Shown in pieces: positions 28,258-38,752 of a stretch of 64,000 nt of DNA; position 1 is the stretch's first letter; each line of letters starts with the position of its first letter. The notes beneath the pieces were generated by a model that was given only the letters and a program-made list of their open reading frames with translations, did not search any database and was not told the DNA's origin. The stretch comes from DATEDA01 sp963820965 (GTDB lineage Bacteria > Pseudomonadota > Gammaproteobacteria > Burkholderiales > SG8-39), in NCBI GenBank assembly GCA_963820965.1, contig CAWGCC010000031.1:124001-188000 (forward strand), in the 5' to 3' direction. A program made the translations under genes and the position numbers.

Positions 28258-31200
28258 CGCGGCTCTTGCGGTTGCCCCTCGGCGCTCTCCGGCGCGGCGG
28301 CGGCGCTTCCCTGCCCGGGGGTCGCGACCTCGGGCGCCCGCACCCTGATCACCTTCGGGTCCACCCAGCTGCCCGTGATCTGGTACTCGTAGGAGAACAT
28401 CTGCCCGAGCGGATCCTTGAAAAGGCGCTGCGCGATGAGCGCGCCGGCGCCGACGAGCGGGTTGAGGAGCGCGACCCCGGCGGCGACCGCGATGCTGTCG
28501 CCGAGCACCGGCACCACGCGCACCTTGAGATCCTGCGTCTCGTTCGCGAGATCGGCTGTGCCGACGATCGCGACGTTCGCCGCCGGGCCGTTCATCGCGA
28601 GGTTGTCGGTGGTCGCGACGCCCTGCGCGATCTTCGCCGAGCCGTTGATGGAGTCGAAGGTGAACCCTTCGCTGAAGACGTCCCGGAAGTCGAGCGTGAT
28701 CCGGCGCGGCAGGGACTGGAGCGACAGCACCCCGAGCAGATTGCCGACGCCGGGTCTCACCTTCATGAACTGGCCCTTCTCGGCCTTGAGGTCGAGGCTG
28801 CCGGTGAGCGTGCCGTAGTCGATGCGGTAGACCGGTCCTGCCCATTGCACGTTGCCGTCGAGCGTAGCGGTGCCCTTCGCCACGGTTGCCGGATAGCCGA
28901 AGCGCTCGAGATATTTGCCGACGTCCTTGACGTCGGCCTTGACCGCGAGCTGCGTGCGCCCGGCGCCGCGCGGCGCCGTCTCCCACAGCCCGGACGCGGA
29001 GAGCATGCCCTCGGCCGAGGCGAGGTCGAGCTTGTCCAGCCGCCAGCCCTTGACCTCGTTCACTGCGCGCATCTCCAGCCGGCCGAGATCGTGGCCGTTG
29101 AACGTGTAGCTGTCGGCGATGATCGAGAGCGCGGGGAGCTCGCTCGACAGATCGTCCTGCGACACCGCGCCGGGCGCGCGCTCGGGCTGGATCAGGTGCT
29201 TGAGCCGCGCGCGCACGAGCCCCTGTCCTTCAGGGCGCCAGGCGATCTCGCCCGCGAGTTCGCGGGCGGTGACGTCGGCGCGCCAGGTCCGCCGCCCGTC
29301 GAATTGCGCTCGGACCGCGACGTCGTGGAACTGGCGCCCGACGGCGACGAGCGTGCCCGCACGAAGGTTGAGGCCGGTGACGTTGAAGTCGGCGTTGGCG
29401 GCCTTCTCCCCCGCAGTGGTTACCGCACCGAGCAACCGGTCGAGATCCAGCACGTTCAGGTTTGCGTCGATGAACACGCCGGCTTTCTCCGGCGCGGGCG
29501 CGACGACGTCCCCCACACCGACGCTCGCGCGCTCGACGACGAGCTTTCCACCCTCGCGCCGCACGTCGCCGCGCGCATTGAGGACGCTCCCGAGCGTCAG
29601 CGCGATGTCTTCCTGCCGCGGGTCCATGGCGTTGGCGGTCCGCTCGAGCCGCAGCGGCCAGCTCTCCGGCGCCGCCTTGGCGAACGGCGCGGGGAGGTCG
29701 ATCGCGACGCCGGTCAGCGGTGACTCGAGCAGGCTTGACCCGGTGCTTCCGCGGCTCGCTTTCGTGGTGTACTTGAAGGTGATCGGACCGCGCAGCTCCC
29801 CGGCGATCGGGAGATCGATGCTCCGCGCGAGCTCGCGACTGTCGACCGTCCCCTGCACGGTCGCCGTGGTGACCCCAGTGGTCGTTGCGATCTGCAGGCT
29901 GATGCTGCCGCCGAGCGTCTGCGCCGTCAGACCGGGCGACGATGCGCCCGCCTCGGTGAACTCGACCCGACCGTTCACCTGCTCGAGCGTCGGCTCGCCG
30001 GGTCCCATCGCGATCGAGTTGTTCGCGAACTGGAAACTCCCTGTGACCTTCGTCTTTTCGAGCGCATCGAGCGGCAGCGCGAGATGGAGCTTGAGGCTGA
30101 CGCGACCGTCGCCGCTCCACCGGTCAGTCAGCCCGTCGATAAACCCGTGGACCGGGCTCTGCGCAACGAACTTGAGGAACTCGCCGAGCGGTCCGCTCGC
30201 CTCCCCGTCGACGATCACATGGGTGTCGTCGTCGCGGTAGAGGTCCGGCAGCGTCACGACCGCGTCCGCAATCTGCACGCCCAGCGTCACCGCACGTGGG
30301 CTCGAGATCCTGAGCTTCGGCCCGTCGAACAGGAGATCAGCGGTGATGTTCGTGAGTTTCGGCCAGCCGTCCGCGTACTCGAGGGTCCCGCCGGTCACGC
30401 GGCCGCCGATCCTGAACTCGCCGCTCCTGCCGTCCCGGAACGGGAAGTCGTGTAGATCGCCGCGGAGCCGGAACCTCGTCTCGCCCACCGTCCCCGACTG
30501 GATCCGGGTCCTGAGCCAAGTCGCGACCTTGGGGGGAAGGTCTGGGATGTACTTGTAGACATGCCGCCCCTCGGCGCGCGCGAGCCGGCCGGTGAGGTCG
30601 ACGCCGCGGACGCCTTTCGCGCCGCCGCGGTAGGTGCCCGAAACCGAGCCCGCGACGTCGGCGTTCGCGAACGCGACGTCGTCGAGCTTCACCAAGAGCG
30701 TGTCCTGCGGGAAGCTCCAGCTCACCCGCGCCGCGAGCGAATCGAACGCGATCGTCCGGTCGGCGAAGAGCTTGGCCGAATCGACGGTCGCGCCGTTGGC
30801 GTGGATCGTCACGGCGCCGCCCTTGTCGGTGACGTCGAGGCTGCCTGCGAACCGCTCGAATCCCGGCACGGCCCCGTACGGCCTCATTCCGAGGTCCGCG
30901 AACTTGCCGCGGGCGGTGTAGGTGGCGGGGCTTTCGATGTCGCCGGTCCAGGCGAACGTCACGTCGCTGACGCGGCCTTTCGGGGCCGCCGCGATCAGCG
31001 TCTTCCGCGCCTCGCCGGGCAGCGGCAGGTATTCGCCGACGTGCGCGAGCGGCGCGAGCTCGATCGCGCGCGCGAGCACTTCACCGCGCGCGGGGGCCTT
31101 GCCCTGCGCCGGCTTCCACTGCGCGGTGAAGTCGGCCGGCGCGAGCGCGGCGCCGCCCTTCGGCACCAGCGCCAGCTGGCGCGCGAATGCGTCGTAGGCG

Positions 31201-32216
31201 ATGTCCGCCTCGCCGTCGAGGTCGATCAGCTCGAAGCGGGTGGTCTTCCTGACGCCGAACTGGCCGCGCATCGACTGCATCTCGAGCAGCGGCAGCTCGC
31301 GCGCGAACCGCGCAACGACGTCGTCGAGCGCAACGCTCGCCGTCAGCTCGGTGAGCGTCCGGTCGGCGAACCCGAGCCACAGCTGCAGTGCCCCGCGGCC
31401 GCTCCGCACCTCGAACGGGTAGTCGATCCAGGCCTGCCAGACGGCGAGATCGACTTGATCGAAGGCAGCGTAGAGCTTCCCGTTCCAGCTCTCCAGCTCC
31501 GCGACGGTGCGGCCGACGAGGTCGCCACGGATATCGAGCGGCGAGCCGAGCTCGGGCGGCGGCTGGGCGCGCACCGCGAAGCGATGGTGGCGGCCGTCGT
31601 TCTGCAGCAGAAAGTCGACGTTCTCGAGCCGGAGCGGCGCGGCGCGGCGGGCCTCGTCCTGCCACTCGACGGTCGCATTGCGGATCACGATCTCGCCCTG
31701 CTTGAACAGCCAGTCTGCGGCCACGCCGTCGGAGCGCTCCCCGGGCTTCATCTCGAGCCCGGCGATGAAGAGCTTCCCCTGCGAGTCGCGGCGCAGGACG
31801 AGATCCGGCTGGTCAAGCACGAGCGACGTGAACCGCGGCTCGCGGGCGATGATTGAGCGCCAGGCGACCGTGGCGCCGACGTATTGCAGCCCGAGCGCTT
31901 CCTGGCCGCGGGCATCGAAGATCTTCACGCCGGCGAGCTCGAGCCGGGGATGGAAGCCGAACCACTCCGCGGTGATTTCGCCGATCTCGACCCGCGCGCC
32001 CAGCGCGCGCGAGACCGCGGCCTCGATCTGCGGCTTGTACTCGACCACCGCCGGCAGCACCCAGTAGCGCAGCGCGAGCATCGCGATCGCGACGATGAAG
32101 TACAGCGCGACCAGCGTCCAGCCGGTGCGGCGGAGCCACTGCAGCCAGCGGCGTTCTTCGGGAGGAAGCTGCGCCTCGAGCGCCTCGTCGGCGGCGTCGT
32201 GGTGGAGGAGGCTCAT
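28254..32216 (-). CDS. yhdP: YhdP-family AsmA-like inner-membrane protein
   Basis: The product has 1,320 residues. One N-terminal transmembrane helix (WTLVALYFIVAIAMLALRYW) is followed by a very long periplasmic region of repeating β-strand units, and the C-terminus matches the AsmA2/DUF3971 type (LGDSIAVAAGVALLNPLVG). In E. coli YhdP is one of the AsmA-like proteins bridging the envelope for phospholipid transport. The start at 32216 gives the family length; an earlier in-frame methionine adds about 47 residues that look non-native. It is divergent from glnE. Confidence 0.93.
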   Translation of the reverse strand: MSLLHHDAADEALEAQLPPEERRWLQWLRRTGWTLVALYFIVAIAMLALRYWVLPAVVEYKPQIEAAVSRALGARVEIGEITAEWFGFHPRLELAGVKIFDARGQEALGLQYVGATVAWRSIIAREPRFTSLVLDQPDLVLRRDSQGKLFIAGLEMKPGERSDGVAADWLFKQGEIVIRNATVEWQDEARRAAPLRLENVDFLLQNDGRHHRFAVRAQPPPELGSPLDIRGDLVGRTVAELESWNGKLYAAFDQVDLAVWQAWIDYPFEVRSGRGALQLWLGFADRTLTELTASVALDDVVARFARELPLLEMQSMRGQFGVRKTTRFELIDLDGEADIAYDAFARQLALVPKGGAALAPADFTAQWKPAQGKAPARGEVLARAIELAPLAHVGEYLPLPGEARKTLIAAAPKGRVSDVTFAWTGDIESPATYTARGKFADLGMRPYGAVPGFERFAGSLDVTDKGGAVTIHANGATVDSAKLFADRTIAFDSLAARVSWSFPQDTLLVKLDDVAFANADVAGSVSGTYRGGAKGVRGVDLTGRLARAEGRHVYKYIPDLPPKVATWLRTRIQSGTVGETRFRLRGDLHDFPFRDGRSGEFRIGGRVTGGTLEYADGWPKLTNITADLLFDGPKLRISSPRAVTLGVQIADAVVTLPDLYRDDDTHVIVDGEASGPLGEFLKFVAQSPVHGFIDGLTDRWSGDGRVSLKLHLALPLDALEKTKVTGSFQFANNSIAMGPGEPTLEQVNGRVEFTEAGASSPGLTAQTLGGSISLQIATTTGVTTATVQGTVDSRELARSIDLPIAGELRGPITFKYTTKASRGSTGSSLLESPLTGVAIDLPAPFAKAAPESWPLRLERTANAMDPRQEDIALTLGSVLNARGDVRREGGKLVVERASVGVGDVVAPAPEKAGVFIDANLNVLDLDRLLGAVTTAGEKAANADFNVTGLNLRAGTLVAVGRQFHDVAVRAQFDGRRTWRADVTARELAGEIAWRPEGQGLVRARLKHLIQPERAPGAVSQDDLSSELPALSIIADSYTFNGHDLGRLEMRAVNEVKGWRLDKLDLASAEGMLSASGLWETAPRGAGRTQLAVKADVKDVGKYLERFGYPATVAKGTATLDGNVQWAGPVYRIDYGTLTGSLDLKAEKGQFMKVRPGVGNLLGVLSLQSLPRRITLDFRDVFSEGFTFDSINGSAKIAQGVATTDNLAMNGPAANVAIVGTADLANETQDLKVRVVPVLGDSIAVAAGVALLNPLVGAGALIAQRLFKDPLGQMFSYEYQITGSWVDPKVIRVRAPEVATPGQGSAAAAPESAEGQPQEPR

Positions 32217-32395
32217 CCCGGATGCGGTCTGCGGTCGCGTCGTCTCTTCACTCGCGTCGGGCACCCGGTGCGCACGCTGGTCGGGGCGGAGGGGCACGCC
32301 TACAATGGCGCACGCTGCTGACGACACCAACGCGCGGGCGCGCGCGCCCGACGACACGGATTGTACTTCACCCGTTCCCCAGGCCGCGGTTTCTC

Positions 32396-35110
32396 ATGAC
32401 GAGTCAGGTGCTTATGTCGAGCGAGGGCGACTCGCGCACGCCCCGCGCCGTCCTCGGCTACTCGCGCTTCGCGGCGCGGTTGCTGGCGGCGCAGCCGGCG
32501 CTCGCGGAAGAGATCGAGCACGCGGCGCACGCGACGTGGACTGCGGCAGCGATGCGCGAGTTCCTTGCCGCTCGCGAGCTTGCAGCCGACGCTGCGTTGG
32601 CGCGCGGCCTGCGCGAGCTCAGGTCGCGCGTGTGGCTCCGCGTTGCCGCGCGCGACCTCGCCGGGCTTGCCCCGCTGGCGGAGACGGTCGGCACGATGAG
32701 CGACCTCGCCGAGGTCGCCCTCGAGGCGGCGCATCACCACCATCGTGCCCGCCTCGAGGCGGAGCACGGGCGGGCGGCGGGCGCGACCGACCTCCTGATC
32801 GTCGGCATGGGCAAGCTCGGTGGGCGCGAGCTGAACGTCTCCTCCGACATCGATCTCGTGTTCGTCTATCCCGACGAAGGCGAGACCGCGGGCCCGCGGA
32901 CGCTCTCGAACCAGGAGTTCTTCGCGCGGCTCGGGCAACGGGTGATTCGCACGCTCGCCGACGTCACGCCCGACGGCTTCGTGTTCCGCGTCGACATGCG
33001 CCTGCGGCCATGGGGCGATTCGGGGCCGCTCGCGTCGAGCTTCGACGCCCTGGAGCAGTACCTCGTCGCCCACGGACGCGAGTGGGAGCGCTACGCGTGG
33101 ATCAAGGCACGGGTCGTCGCCGGCGGCGATGAACGGATCGTGGACGGCCTGGAGCGGATCGTGCGGCCGTTCGTGTACCGGAAGTATCTCGACTACGGCA
33201 GCATCGACGCGGTCCGGCAGCTGCACGCGCAGATCCGCGCCGAAGTCGCGCGCCGCGAGCTCGCCGACGACGTGAAGCTCGGCCCCGGCGGGATCCGCGA
33301 GATCGAGTTCATCGCCCAGGCATTCCAGCTGATCCGCGGCGGCCGCGATCCGGACCTGCGGCTGCGCGCGACGCTCGCCGTGCTGGAAACGCTGGCGGCG
33401 AAGCGGCTCCTGGCCGCGAACGTCGTCCACGAGCTCGCGGCGGCGTACGTGTTCCTGCGGCGGCTCGAGCATCGTCTCCAGTATCTCGAGGACCAGCAGA
33501 CCCACAAGCTCCCGTCGTCGGAGGCAGACCGGAGCCTCATCGCCCGCAGCATGGGTTACGCCGACTGGCCGGCGTTCACCGCAGCGCTCGACGCGGAACG
33601 TGCCGCCGTGACGCGCCACTTCGAGAACGTGTTCGCCGCCGCCGACTCGCCGAACCCGGCTGCACCGGTGTGGCTCGGAACGCTGGAGGACGACGCCGCG
33701 CTGGGCGACCTCGAAGCGAAAGGCTACGTCGCTCCGGCGGAGACACTCGCGCGCTTGCGCGGCCTACGGACGAGCAGCCGCTATCTTCAGCTGCCTGCCG
33801 CGAGCCGCGACCGGCTCGATCAGCTCGTGCCCCGCCTGATCGACGCCTGCGCGCGTCAGGGCACGCGCGAGGGGCGCGCGCCCGCGGACGTCACGCTCGC
33901 CCGCTGCCTCGGCTTCGTCGAAGCGATCAGCCGTCGCGCCGCCTATCTCGCGCTCCTCGTCGAGAGCCCGGATGCGCTCGCCAAGGTGGCGGAGATCCTG
34001 GCGAGCTCGAGCTGGGCGGCGGAGTACCTGACCCGCCATCCCATCCTGCTCGACGAGCTGCTCGACCCGCGCGTGCTCGCGGAACCGCCCGACTGGAGCG
34101 CGTTCGCGGCGCAGCTCCGGCGCGAGATGGCGGCGCACGAGGGCGACGTCGAGCGTCAGATGGATCTGATGCGCGAGATCCATCACGCGCACGTGTTTCG
34201 CCTCCTCACGCAGGATCTCTCCCGGCTCCTCACCGTCGAGCGGCTCGGCGATCATCTGTCGCTCGCCGCGGATCTCGTCCTGCAGATCACCGTCGAGACC
34301 TGCTGGCGGCTCGTGCGCACGCGGCACACCGAGATCCCGCGCTTCGCGGTGATCGGCTACGGCAAGCTCGGCGGCAAGGAGCTCGGCTACGCCTCCGACA
34401 TCGACATCGTTTTCCTTTACGACGACCCGCACGAGGCAGCGGCGGAAAACTACGCGCGGCTCGCGCAGCGCGTCAACTCATGGCTCTCGAGCCGGACCAG
34501 CGCGGGCGTGCTGTTCGAGACCGACCTTCAGCTGCGACCGAGCGGCGGCTCCGGGCTGCTCGTCTCGTCGGTCTCGGCATTCCGCCGCTACCAGCTCGAG
34601 TCGGCGTGGACCTGGGAGCACCAGGCGCTCACGCGCGCCCGGTTCTGCGCCGGCGACGCCGCGATCGGCGCAGTGTTCGAGGCGTTCCGGCGCGACGTGC
34701 TCCAGGCCGAGCGCGATCCCGCGCAGCTCGCCGCCGACGTGCTCGCGATGCGCAAGCGCATGCTGGACTCCCATCCCAACCGGTCGGGCCTCTTCGACCT
34801 CAAGCACGACCGCGGCGGCATGGTGGACATCGAGTTCACCGTGCAATACCTCGTGCTCGCGCACTCGCGCAAGCACTACGAGCTCACCGGCAATCTCGGC
34901 AATATCGCGCTGCTGCACATGGCCGGCGCGCTGGGGCTGATTCCCGCGGAACACGCGCACCGGGTAGCGGACGCCTACCGCGAGTACCGGCGGCTCCAGC
35001 ACGCGTTGCGGCTGAACGGTGCGGAGTTCGCGCGGGTCGAGCCGGCGCGCGTCGCGCAGCACATCGAGGCCACGCGCGCGCTGTGGCGCGCGGTGTTCGG
35101 CTCCGACTGA
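32396..35110 (+). CDS. glnE: Bifunctional glutamine synthetase adenylyltransferase/adenylyl-removing enzyme
   Basis: The product has 904 residues. Two nucleotidyltransferase cores are present. The N-terminal deadenylylating domain has GMGKLGGRELNVSSDIDLVF near residue 140, and the C-terminal adenylylating domain has GYGKLGGKELGYASDIDIVF near 655. Between them is the helical regulatory region. It controls glutamine synthetase activity according to PII state. Candidate starts are 32396 and MSSEGD at 32414; both leave the domains intact. Divergent from yhdP, 180 bp apart. Confidence 0.97.
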   Translation: MTSQVLMSSEGDSRTPRAVLGYSRFAARLLAAQPALAEEIEHAAHATWTAAAMREFLAARELAADAALARGLRELRSRVWLRVAARDLAGLAPLAETVGTMSDLAEVALEAAHHHHRARLEAEHGRAAGATDLLIVGMGKLGGRELNVSSDIDLVFVYPDEGETAGPRTLSNQEFFARLGQRVIRTLADVTPDGFVFRVDMRLRPWGDSGPLASSFDALEQYLVAHGREWERYAWIKARVVAGGDERIVDGLERIVRPFVYRKYLDYGSIDAVRQLHAQIRAEVARRELADDVKLGPGGIREIEFIAQAFQLIRGGRDPDLRLRATLAVLETLAAKRLLAANVVHELAAAYVFLRRLEHRLQYLEDQQTHKLPSSEADRSLIARSMGYADWPAFTAALDAERAAVTRHFENVFAAADSPNPAAPVWLGTLEDDAALGDLEAKGYVAPAETLARLRGLRTSSRYLQLPAASRDRLDQLVPRLIDACARQGTREGRAPADVTLARCLGFVEAISRRAAYLALLVESPDALAKVAEILASSSWAAEYLTRHPILLDELLDPRVLAEPPDWSAFAAQLRREMAAHEGDVERQMDLMREIHHAHVFRLLTQDLSRLLTVERLGDHLSLAADLVLQITVETCWRLVRTRHTEIPRFAVIGYGKLGGKELGYASDIDIVFLYDDPHEAAAENYARLAQRVNSWLSSRTSAGVLFETDLQLRPSGGSGLLVSSVSAFRRYQLESAWTWEHQALTRARFCAGDAAIGAVFEAFRRDVLQAERDPAQLAADVLAMRKRMLDSHPNRSGLFDLKHDRGGMVDIEFTVQYLVLAHSRKHYELTGNLGNIALLHMAGALGLIPAEHAHRVADAYREYRRLQHALRLNGAEFARVEPARVAQHIEATRALWRAVFGSD

Positions 35111-35314
35111 GAGCCGACTCTCGCGCGCGTAGACGAGCCTCGAATTCCGGAGCGCGGCGGGTCTGCACCGGGAAGCGCCTTGCGACGCAAACGGCACTGC
35201 GCCTGAATCGGGCCCGGTTCGATGCGGCGTTTTGTGCCGCAGTCGTCGTTGGGCGGGTGGATTCGTGGCGGGCAGTCGTGTTTTGGCTGCCGGCCGGGAG
35301 CTCCTCAAGCCGGC

Positions 35315-36382
35315 TCAGGAACCGCGCTGCGCCGATGGCATCGCCACCTCGAGCTTCTTCGCCCAGGACTCGAGCGAAGGAATGATGTCCGCGTGCAGCG
35401 CGATGCCTTCGCTCAGCCGCTGCTCGCGCAGCTTGAGCGCGCGCTCGCCGGGCATGCGGACCGGCGGCGCACCCGGTTTCACCGGCGCCGTGCGGCAGGC
35501 GTCCGCGAGCCAACCCGCCTCGCGCACGAACGCTTCGCGCCCGCCGAACGCCGCCGGATCGATCAGCTGAACGAAGAGCGACGCGCCCCAGCGGCGCTCG
35601 CCGTCCGCTCGTCCGTAGCCGGCGAGCGCCGAGGTAAGCGCCTCGACGAGAAGTCCCAGCCCGAACCCCTTGTGGCCGAGGTCCATGCCGCCGAGCGGCA
35701 GGATCGCACCCGGCGGATCGGCGAGGAAGGCGGCCGGATCGTCGGTCGCCTCGCCGCGGTTGTCGACGAGCCACGATCCGGGCAGCCGCTCGCCCCGCCC
35801 CGCGCGGTTCAGCCGGGCGACGAGCCCGTTGGTCGTCGTCGACGCGCTGATGTCGATCAGCACCGGCAGCCCGTCGGTCGGGAACCCGAACGCGAGCGGA
35901 TTCGGCGTATAGCGCCCGGCGATGGCCCCGAACGGCGCGACGGAGGCCACCGAGGGATCGGAGCAGAGGAGCAGCATCGCGAGCCCGCGGTCGGTGGCGC
36001 GCTTGAGGTACGCGGCGAGGCAACCGATGTGATGCGAGCGCCGGATCGCGATCGACACCACCGGATGCTCGGGCAGGCGCGCAAACGCGACCTCCATCGC
36101 CCGCAGCACGAGCCATGGCCCCGGCAGGAAGTTGCCGTCCCAGGTCACCGCCGCCCCGCGATCCGCGACCACGTCCGGCTGCCCCGCCGCCGTCATGGTC
36201 CCCTCCTCGAGCGACCCGAGGTACGGCGCCAAGAGCTGCAGCCCGTGCGTCGTATGGCCCATCAGATCGCCCTCCACGAGGATCGCGGCGACGTCGTCGG
36301 CGCGTTCGGCGGCGAGCGCGGCGCGCTGGAGCAGTTGCGAGGCGAAGGCGCGGAGCGCCGCGGCGGCGTAGCGAGTGGTCAT
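35315..36382 (-). CDS. Malate/L-lactate dehydrogenase-family (Ldh) oxidoreductase
   Basis: The product has 355 residues. Family landmarks are GHTTHGLQLLAPYLGSLEEG, RRSHHIGCLAAYLKRA (the catalytic-histidine segment), DISASTTTNG and GHKGFGLGLLVEALTSAL. These NAD(P)-dependent enzymes reduce 2-oxoacids or imines (malate, ureidoglycolate, Δ1-piperideine-2-carboxylate). A ribosome binding site AGGAGGACC supports the start at 36382. It is divergent from ilvE. Substrate unknown. Confidence 0.9.
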   Translation of the reverse strand: MTTRYAAAALRAFASQLLQRAALAAERADDVAAILVEGDLMGHTTHGLQLLAPYLGSLEEGTMTAAGQPDVVADRGAAVTWDGNFLPGPWLVLRAMEVAFARLPEHPVVSIAIRRSHHIGCLAAYLKRATDRGLAMLLLCSDPSVASVAPFGAIAGRYTPNPLAFGFPTDGLPVLIDISASTTTNGLVARLNRAGRGERLPGSWLVDNRGEATDDPAAFLADPPGAILPLGGMDLGHKGFGLGLLVEALTSALAGYGRADGERRWGASLFVQLIDPAAFGGREAFVREAGWLADACRTAPVKPGAPPVRMPGERALKLREQRLSEGIALHADIIPSLESWAKKLEVAMPSAQRGS

Positions 36383-36461
36383 CTGGTCCTCCTGCTGCGA
36401 GGGTTCGATCATATCTTCCGCTAGAATCCGCGCTCCTTCACCTCTCGGGGAGACAGACACG

Positions 36462-37427
36462 ATGGCCGCGTCCATGGCCGACCGCGACGGCTGGATCTGG
36501 CACGACGGCGAGCTCGTGCCCTGGCGCAACGCCACCACCCACGTCCTCACGCATTCGCTTCACTACGGGCTTGCCGTCTTCGAGGGTCTGCGCGCCTACA
36601 AGACCGTGGACGGCACCGCCATCTTCCGGCTGCAGGAGCACACCGAACGGCTGTTCAACTCCGCTCATATCTACATGATGAAGATCCCGTACAGCCGGGC
36701 GGTCCTGATGGAGGCGCAGAAGGAGGTGGTGCGCGCGAACGACCTGGAGTCGTGCTACGTCCGGCCGATCGCGTTCTACGGCGCGGAGAAGATGGGCGTG
36801 AGCCCGAAGGGCGCGACGGTGCACGTGGCGATCGCCGCCTGGCCGTGGGGCGCCTATCTCGGCGCCGAGGGACTGGAGAAGGGAATCCGCATCAAGACCT
36901 CGTCCTACGCGCGCCATCACGTCAACGTCTCGATGTGCCGCGCGAAGTACTCCGGCACCTACGCGAACTCGATCCTCGCCAACGCCGAGGCGCTCGACCA
37001 CGGGTACGACGAGGGTTTGCTGCTCGACGTCGACGGGTTCGTCGCCGAGGGTGCCGGCGAGAACCTGTTCGTGATCAAGAACGACCGCATCTACGAGCCC
37101 GAGCTGACCAGCGCGCTGATCGGCATCACGCGCGAGACCGTGATCGAGCTCGCGGCCGACCTGGGGTACGAGGTCACTGCGAAGCGGATCACGCGGGACG
37201 ACCTCTACATCGCCGACGAGGCGTTCTTCACCGGCACCGCCGCCGAGGTGACGCCGATCCGCGAGGTCGACGGCCGCACGATCGGCGCCGGCCACCGCGG
37301 CCCGGTCACGACGAAAATCCAGAAAGCGTTCTTCGAGCTCGTGAACGGCCGGGACAAGAAGCACAAGGCCTGGCTCACGCCGGTTCACGACGGAAAGGCG
37401 GGCGCGCGGAAGAAGGGAAAGCGGTAA
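36462..37427 (+). CDS. ilvE: Branched-chain amino acid aminotransferase
   Basis: The product has 321 residues. WIWHDGELVPWRNATTHVLTH opens it, with HYGLAVFEGLRAYKT and the PLP-lysine segment CRAKYSGTYANS. The ending ELVNGRDKKHKAWL is standard, and a basic tail (GARKKGKR) follows. It transaminates Leu/Ile/Val with 2-oxoglutarate. GGGGAG lies 9 bp before the ATG. It overlaps the start of the CHCC zinc-finger gene by one base, and waaF follows: a conserved betaproteobacterial trio. Confidence 0.96.
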   Translation: MAASMADRDGWIWHDGELVPWRNATTHVLTHSLHYGLAVFEGLRAYKTVDGTAIFRLQEHTERLFNSAHIYMMKIPYSRAVLMEAQKEVVRANDLESCYVRPIAFYGAEKMGVSPKGATVHVAIAAWPWGAYLGAEGLEKGIRIKTSSYARHHVNVSMCRAKYSGTYANSILANAEALDHGYDEGLLLDVDGFVAEGAGENLFVIKNDRIYEPELTSALIGITRETVIELAADLGYEVTAKRITRDDLYIADEAFFTGTAAEVTPIREVDGRTIGAGHRGPVTTKIQKAFFELVNGRDKKHKAWLTPVHDGKAGARKKGKR

Positions 37428-37624
37428 TGGCCGAGCCCGTCCAGTCCGAAACCGTGGTGGAGGTGACCGAGCGCGACCTCCCGCTCCACTGCCCCACCCC
37501 CCAGACCCCGGTGTGGTCCTACCATCCGCGCGTCTTCCTCGACGTCGCCGACGCGGGCGAGATGCGCTGCCCGTACTGCAGCACGCTGTACGTGTACAAG
37601 GGGGCGAAGCCCAAGGGCCACTGA
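37427..37624 (+). CDS. CHCC-type zinc-finger protein
   Basis: The product has 65 residues with the zf-CHCC signature: C in LHCPTP, H in SYHPRVFLD and the pair CPYC followed by STLYVY. The fold is shared with complex I subunit NDUFS6. In betaproteobacteria this small protein is regularly encoded between ilvE and waaF. Here its ATG shares a base with the ilvE stop (TAATG). Its role is not known. Confidence 0.9.
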   Translation: MAEPVQSETVVEVTERDLPLHCPTPQTPVWSYHPRVFLDVADAGEMRCPYCSTLYVYKGAKPKGH

Positions 37625-37643
37625 AGCCGCGGTTTCGCGCCGC

Positions 37644-38661
37644 ATGACGCGCATCCTCATCGTCGCCCCGAACTGGATCGGCGACACGCTTCTCGCCCAA
37701 CCGCTGTTCGCGCGCCTGCACGCGACGCGGCCGGGTATCGCGCTCGACGCAGTCGCGCCCGCCTGGACCGCGCCGGTCCTCGCGCGGATGCCGGAGATCG
37801 AGGAGGTGATCGAGACGCCGCTCGTCCACGGGCGGCTCCAGCTCGGCGCGCGGCTGCGGCTCGCGAGCCTGCTGCGGCAACGGCGGTACGACGAAGCGAT
37901 CGTGCTGCCGAACAGCTGGAAATCGGCCCTCGCGGCGTTCCTCGCCGGCATTCCGCGGCGGGTCGGCTTTATCGGCGAAGCGCGCTACGGTCTGCTCAAC
38001 GTCCGCCATCATCTGGACGAGGCCGCCGTGCCGCTGATGGCAGAGCGCTATGCGCAGCTCGCCGAGCGGCCGGGGGAGCCGCCGCACCGCCCGCTCCTCG
38101 CGCCGCGGCTCGAGGTCGACGAGGCGAACCTCGCGATCTCCATCGCTCGCCTCGGCCTCGATCGCTCGCGGCCGATCGCGGCATTCTGTCCCGGCGCCGA
38201 GTTCGGGCCGGCCAAGCGCTGGCCCGCGCGGCACTTCGCCACTCTCGCCCGCGCGCTTGCGGCGCACCGGCGCCACGTGTGGTTGATCGGCTCGCCGGCC
38301 GACCGGCCGATCGGCGACGAGATCGCGAAGCTCGCGAACGGCGACGGCGATCAATCTCTGCGGGCGCACGGATCTCGGCGCGGCGATCGACCTCCTCTCG
38401 GTCGCCGAAGTCGTGGTGTCCAACGATTCGGGCCTGATGCACGTCGCGGCGGCGCTCGGCCGGCCGCTCGTCGCACTCTACGGCTCCTCGAGCCCGGCGC
38501 ACACGCCGCCGTTGGCGCCGGCCCGGCTGGTGAGCCTCGGCATCGAATGCAGCCCCTGCTTTCAGCGCGAGTGCCCGCTCGGGCACTTCAGGTGCATGAA
38601 CGACTTGCTGCCTGGGCGGGTGCTCGACGAGATCCGGGAAGTCGATCCGGCGCTGGCCTGA
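37644..38661 (+). pseudogene. waaF: ADP-heptose:LPS heptosyltransferase II, one frameshift
   Basis: The N-terminal domain reads ILIVAPNWIGDTLLAQPLF, and the middle FCPGAEFGPAKRWPARHFA is typical of WaaF. Around 38345-38355 one extra base moves the frame. The C-terminal half continues with NLCGRTDLGAAIDLL, then SNDSGLMHVAAALGRPLVAL and ECSPCFQRECPLGHFRC. It adds the second heptose to the LPS inner core at the inner membrane. Both halves are well conserved, so the break is suspicious. Another heptose gene (rfaE2) occurs at the right end of the window. Confidence 0.87.
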
Positions 38662-38692
38662 GGGCAGGGAGATCCGCTGGCCGTACTTCTCC

Positions 38693-38752
38693 TGAGGTCG
38701 CAATTTGCGACCTCAAGTTCGCAACCTCCTGGTTCGTAATCATGAGGTCGCA
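38693..38752. repeat. Three copies of a 10-bp motif (direct and inverted)
   Basis: TGAGGTCGCA occurs at 38693-38702 and again at 38743-38752, and its complement TGCGACCTCA at 38706-38715. The first and the inverted copy form a hairpin of about 9 bp with a 3-base loop just after waaF. The third copy lies inside the tRNA-like fragment. The arrangement suggests duplication at a recombination junction. Confidence 0.6.
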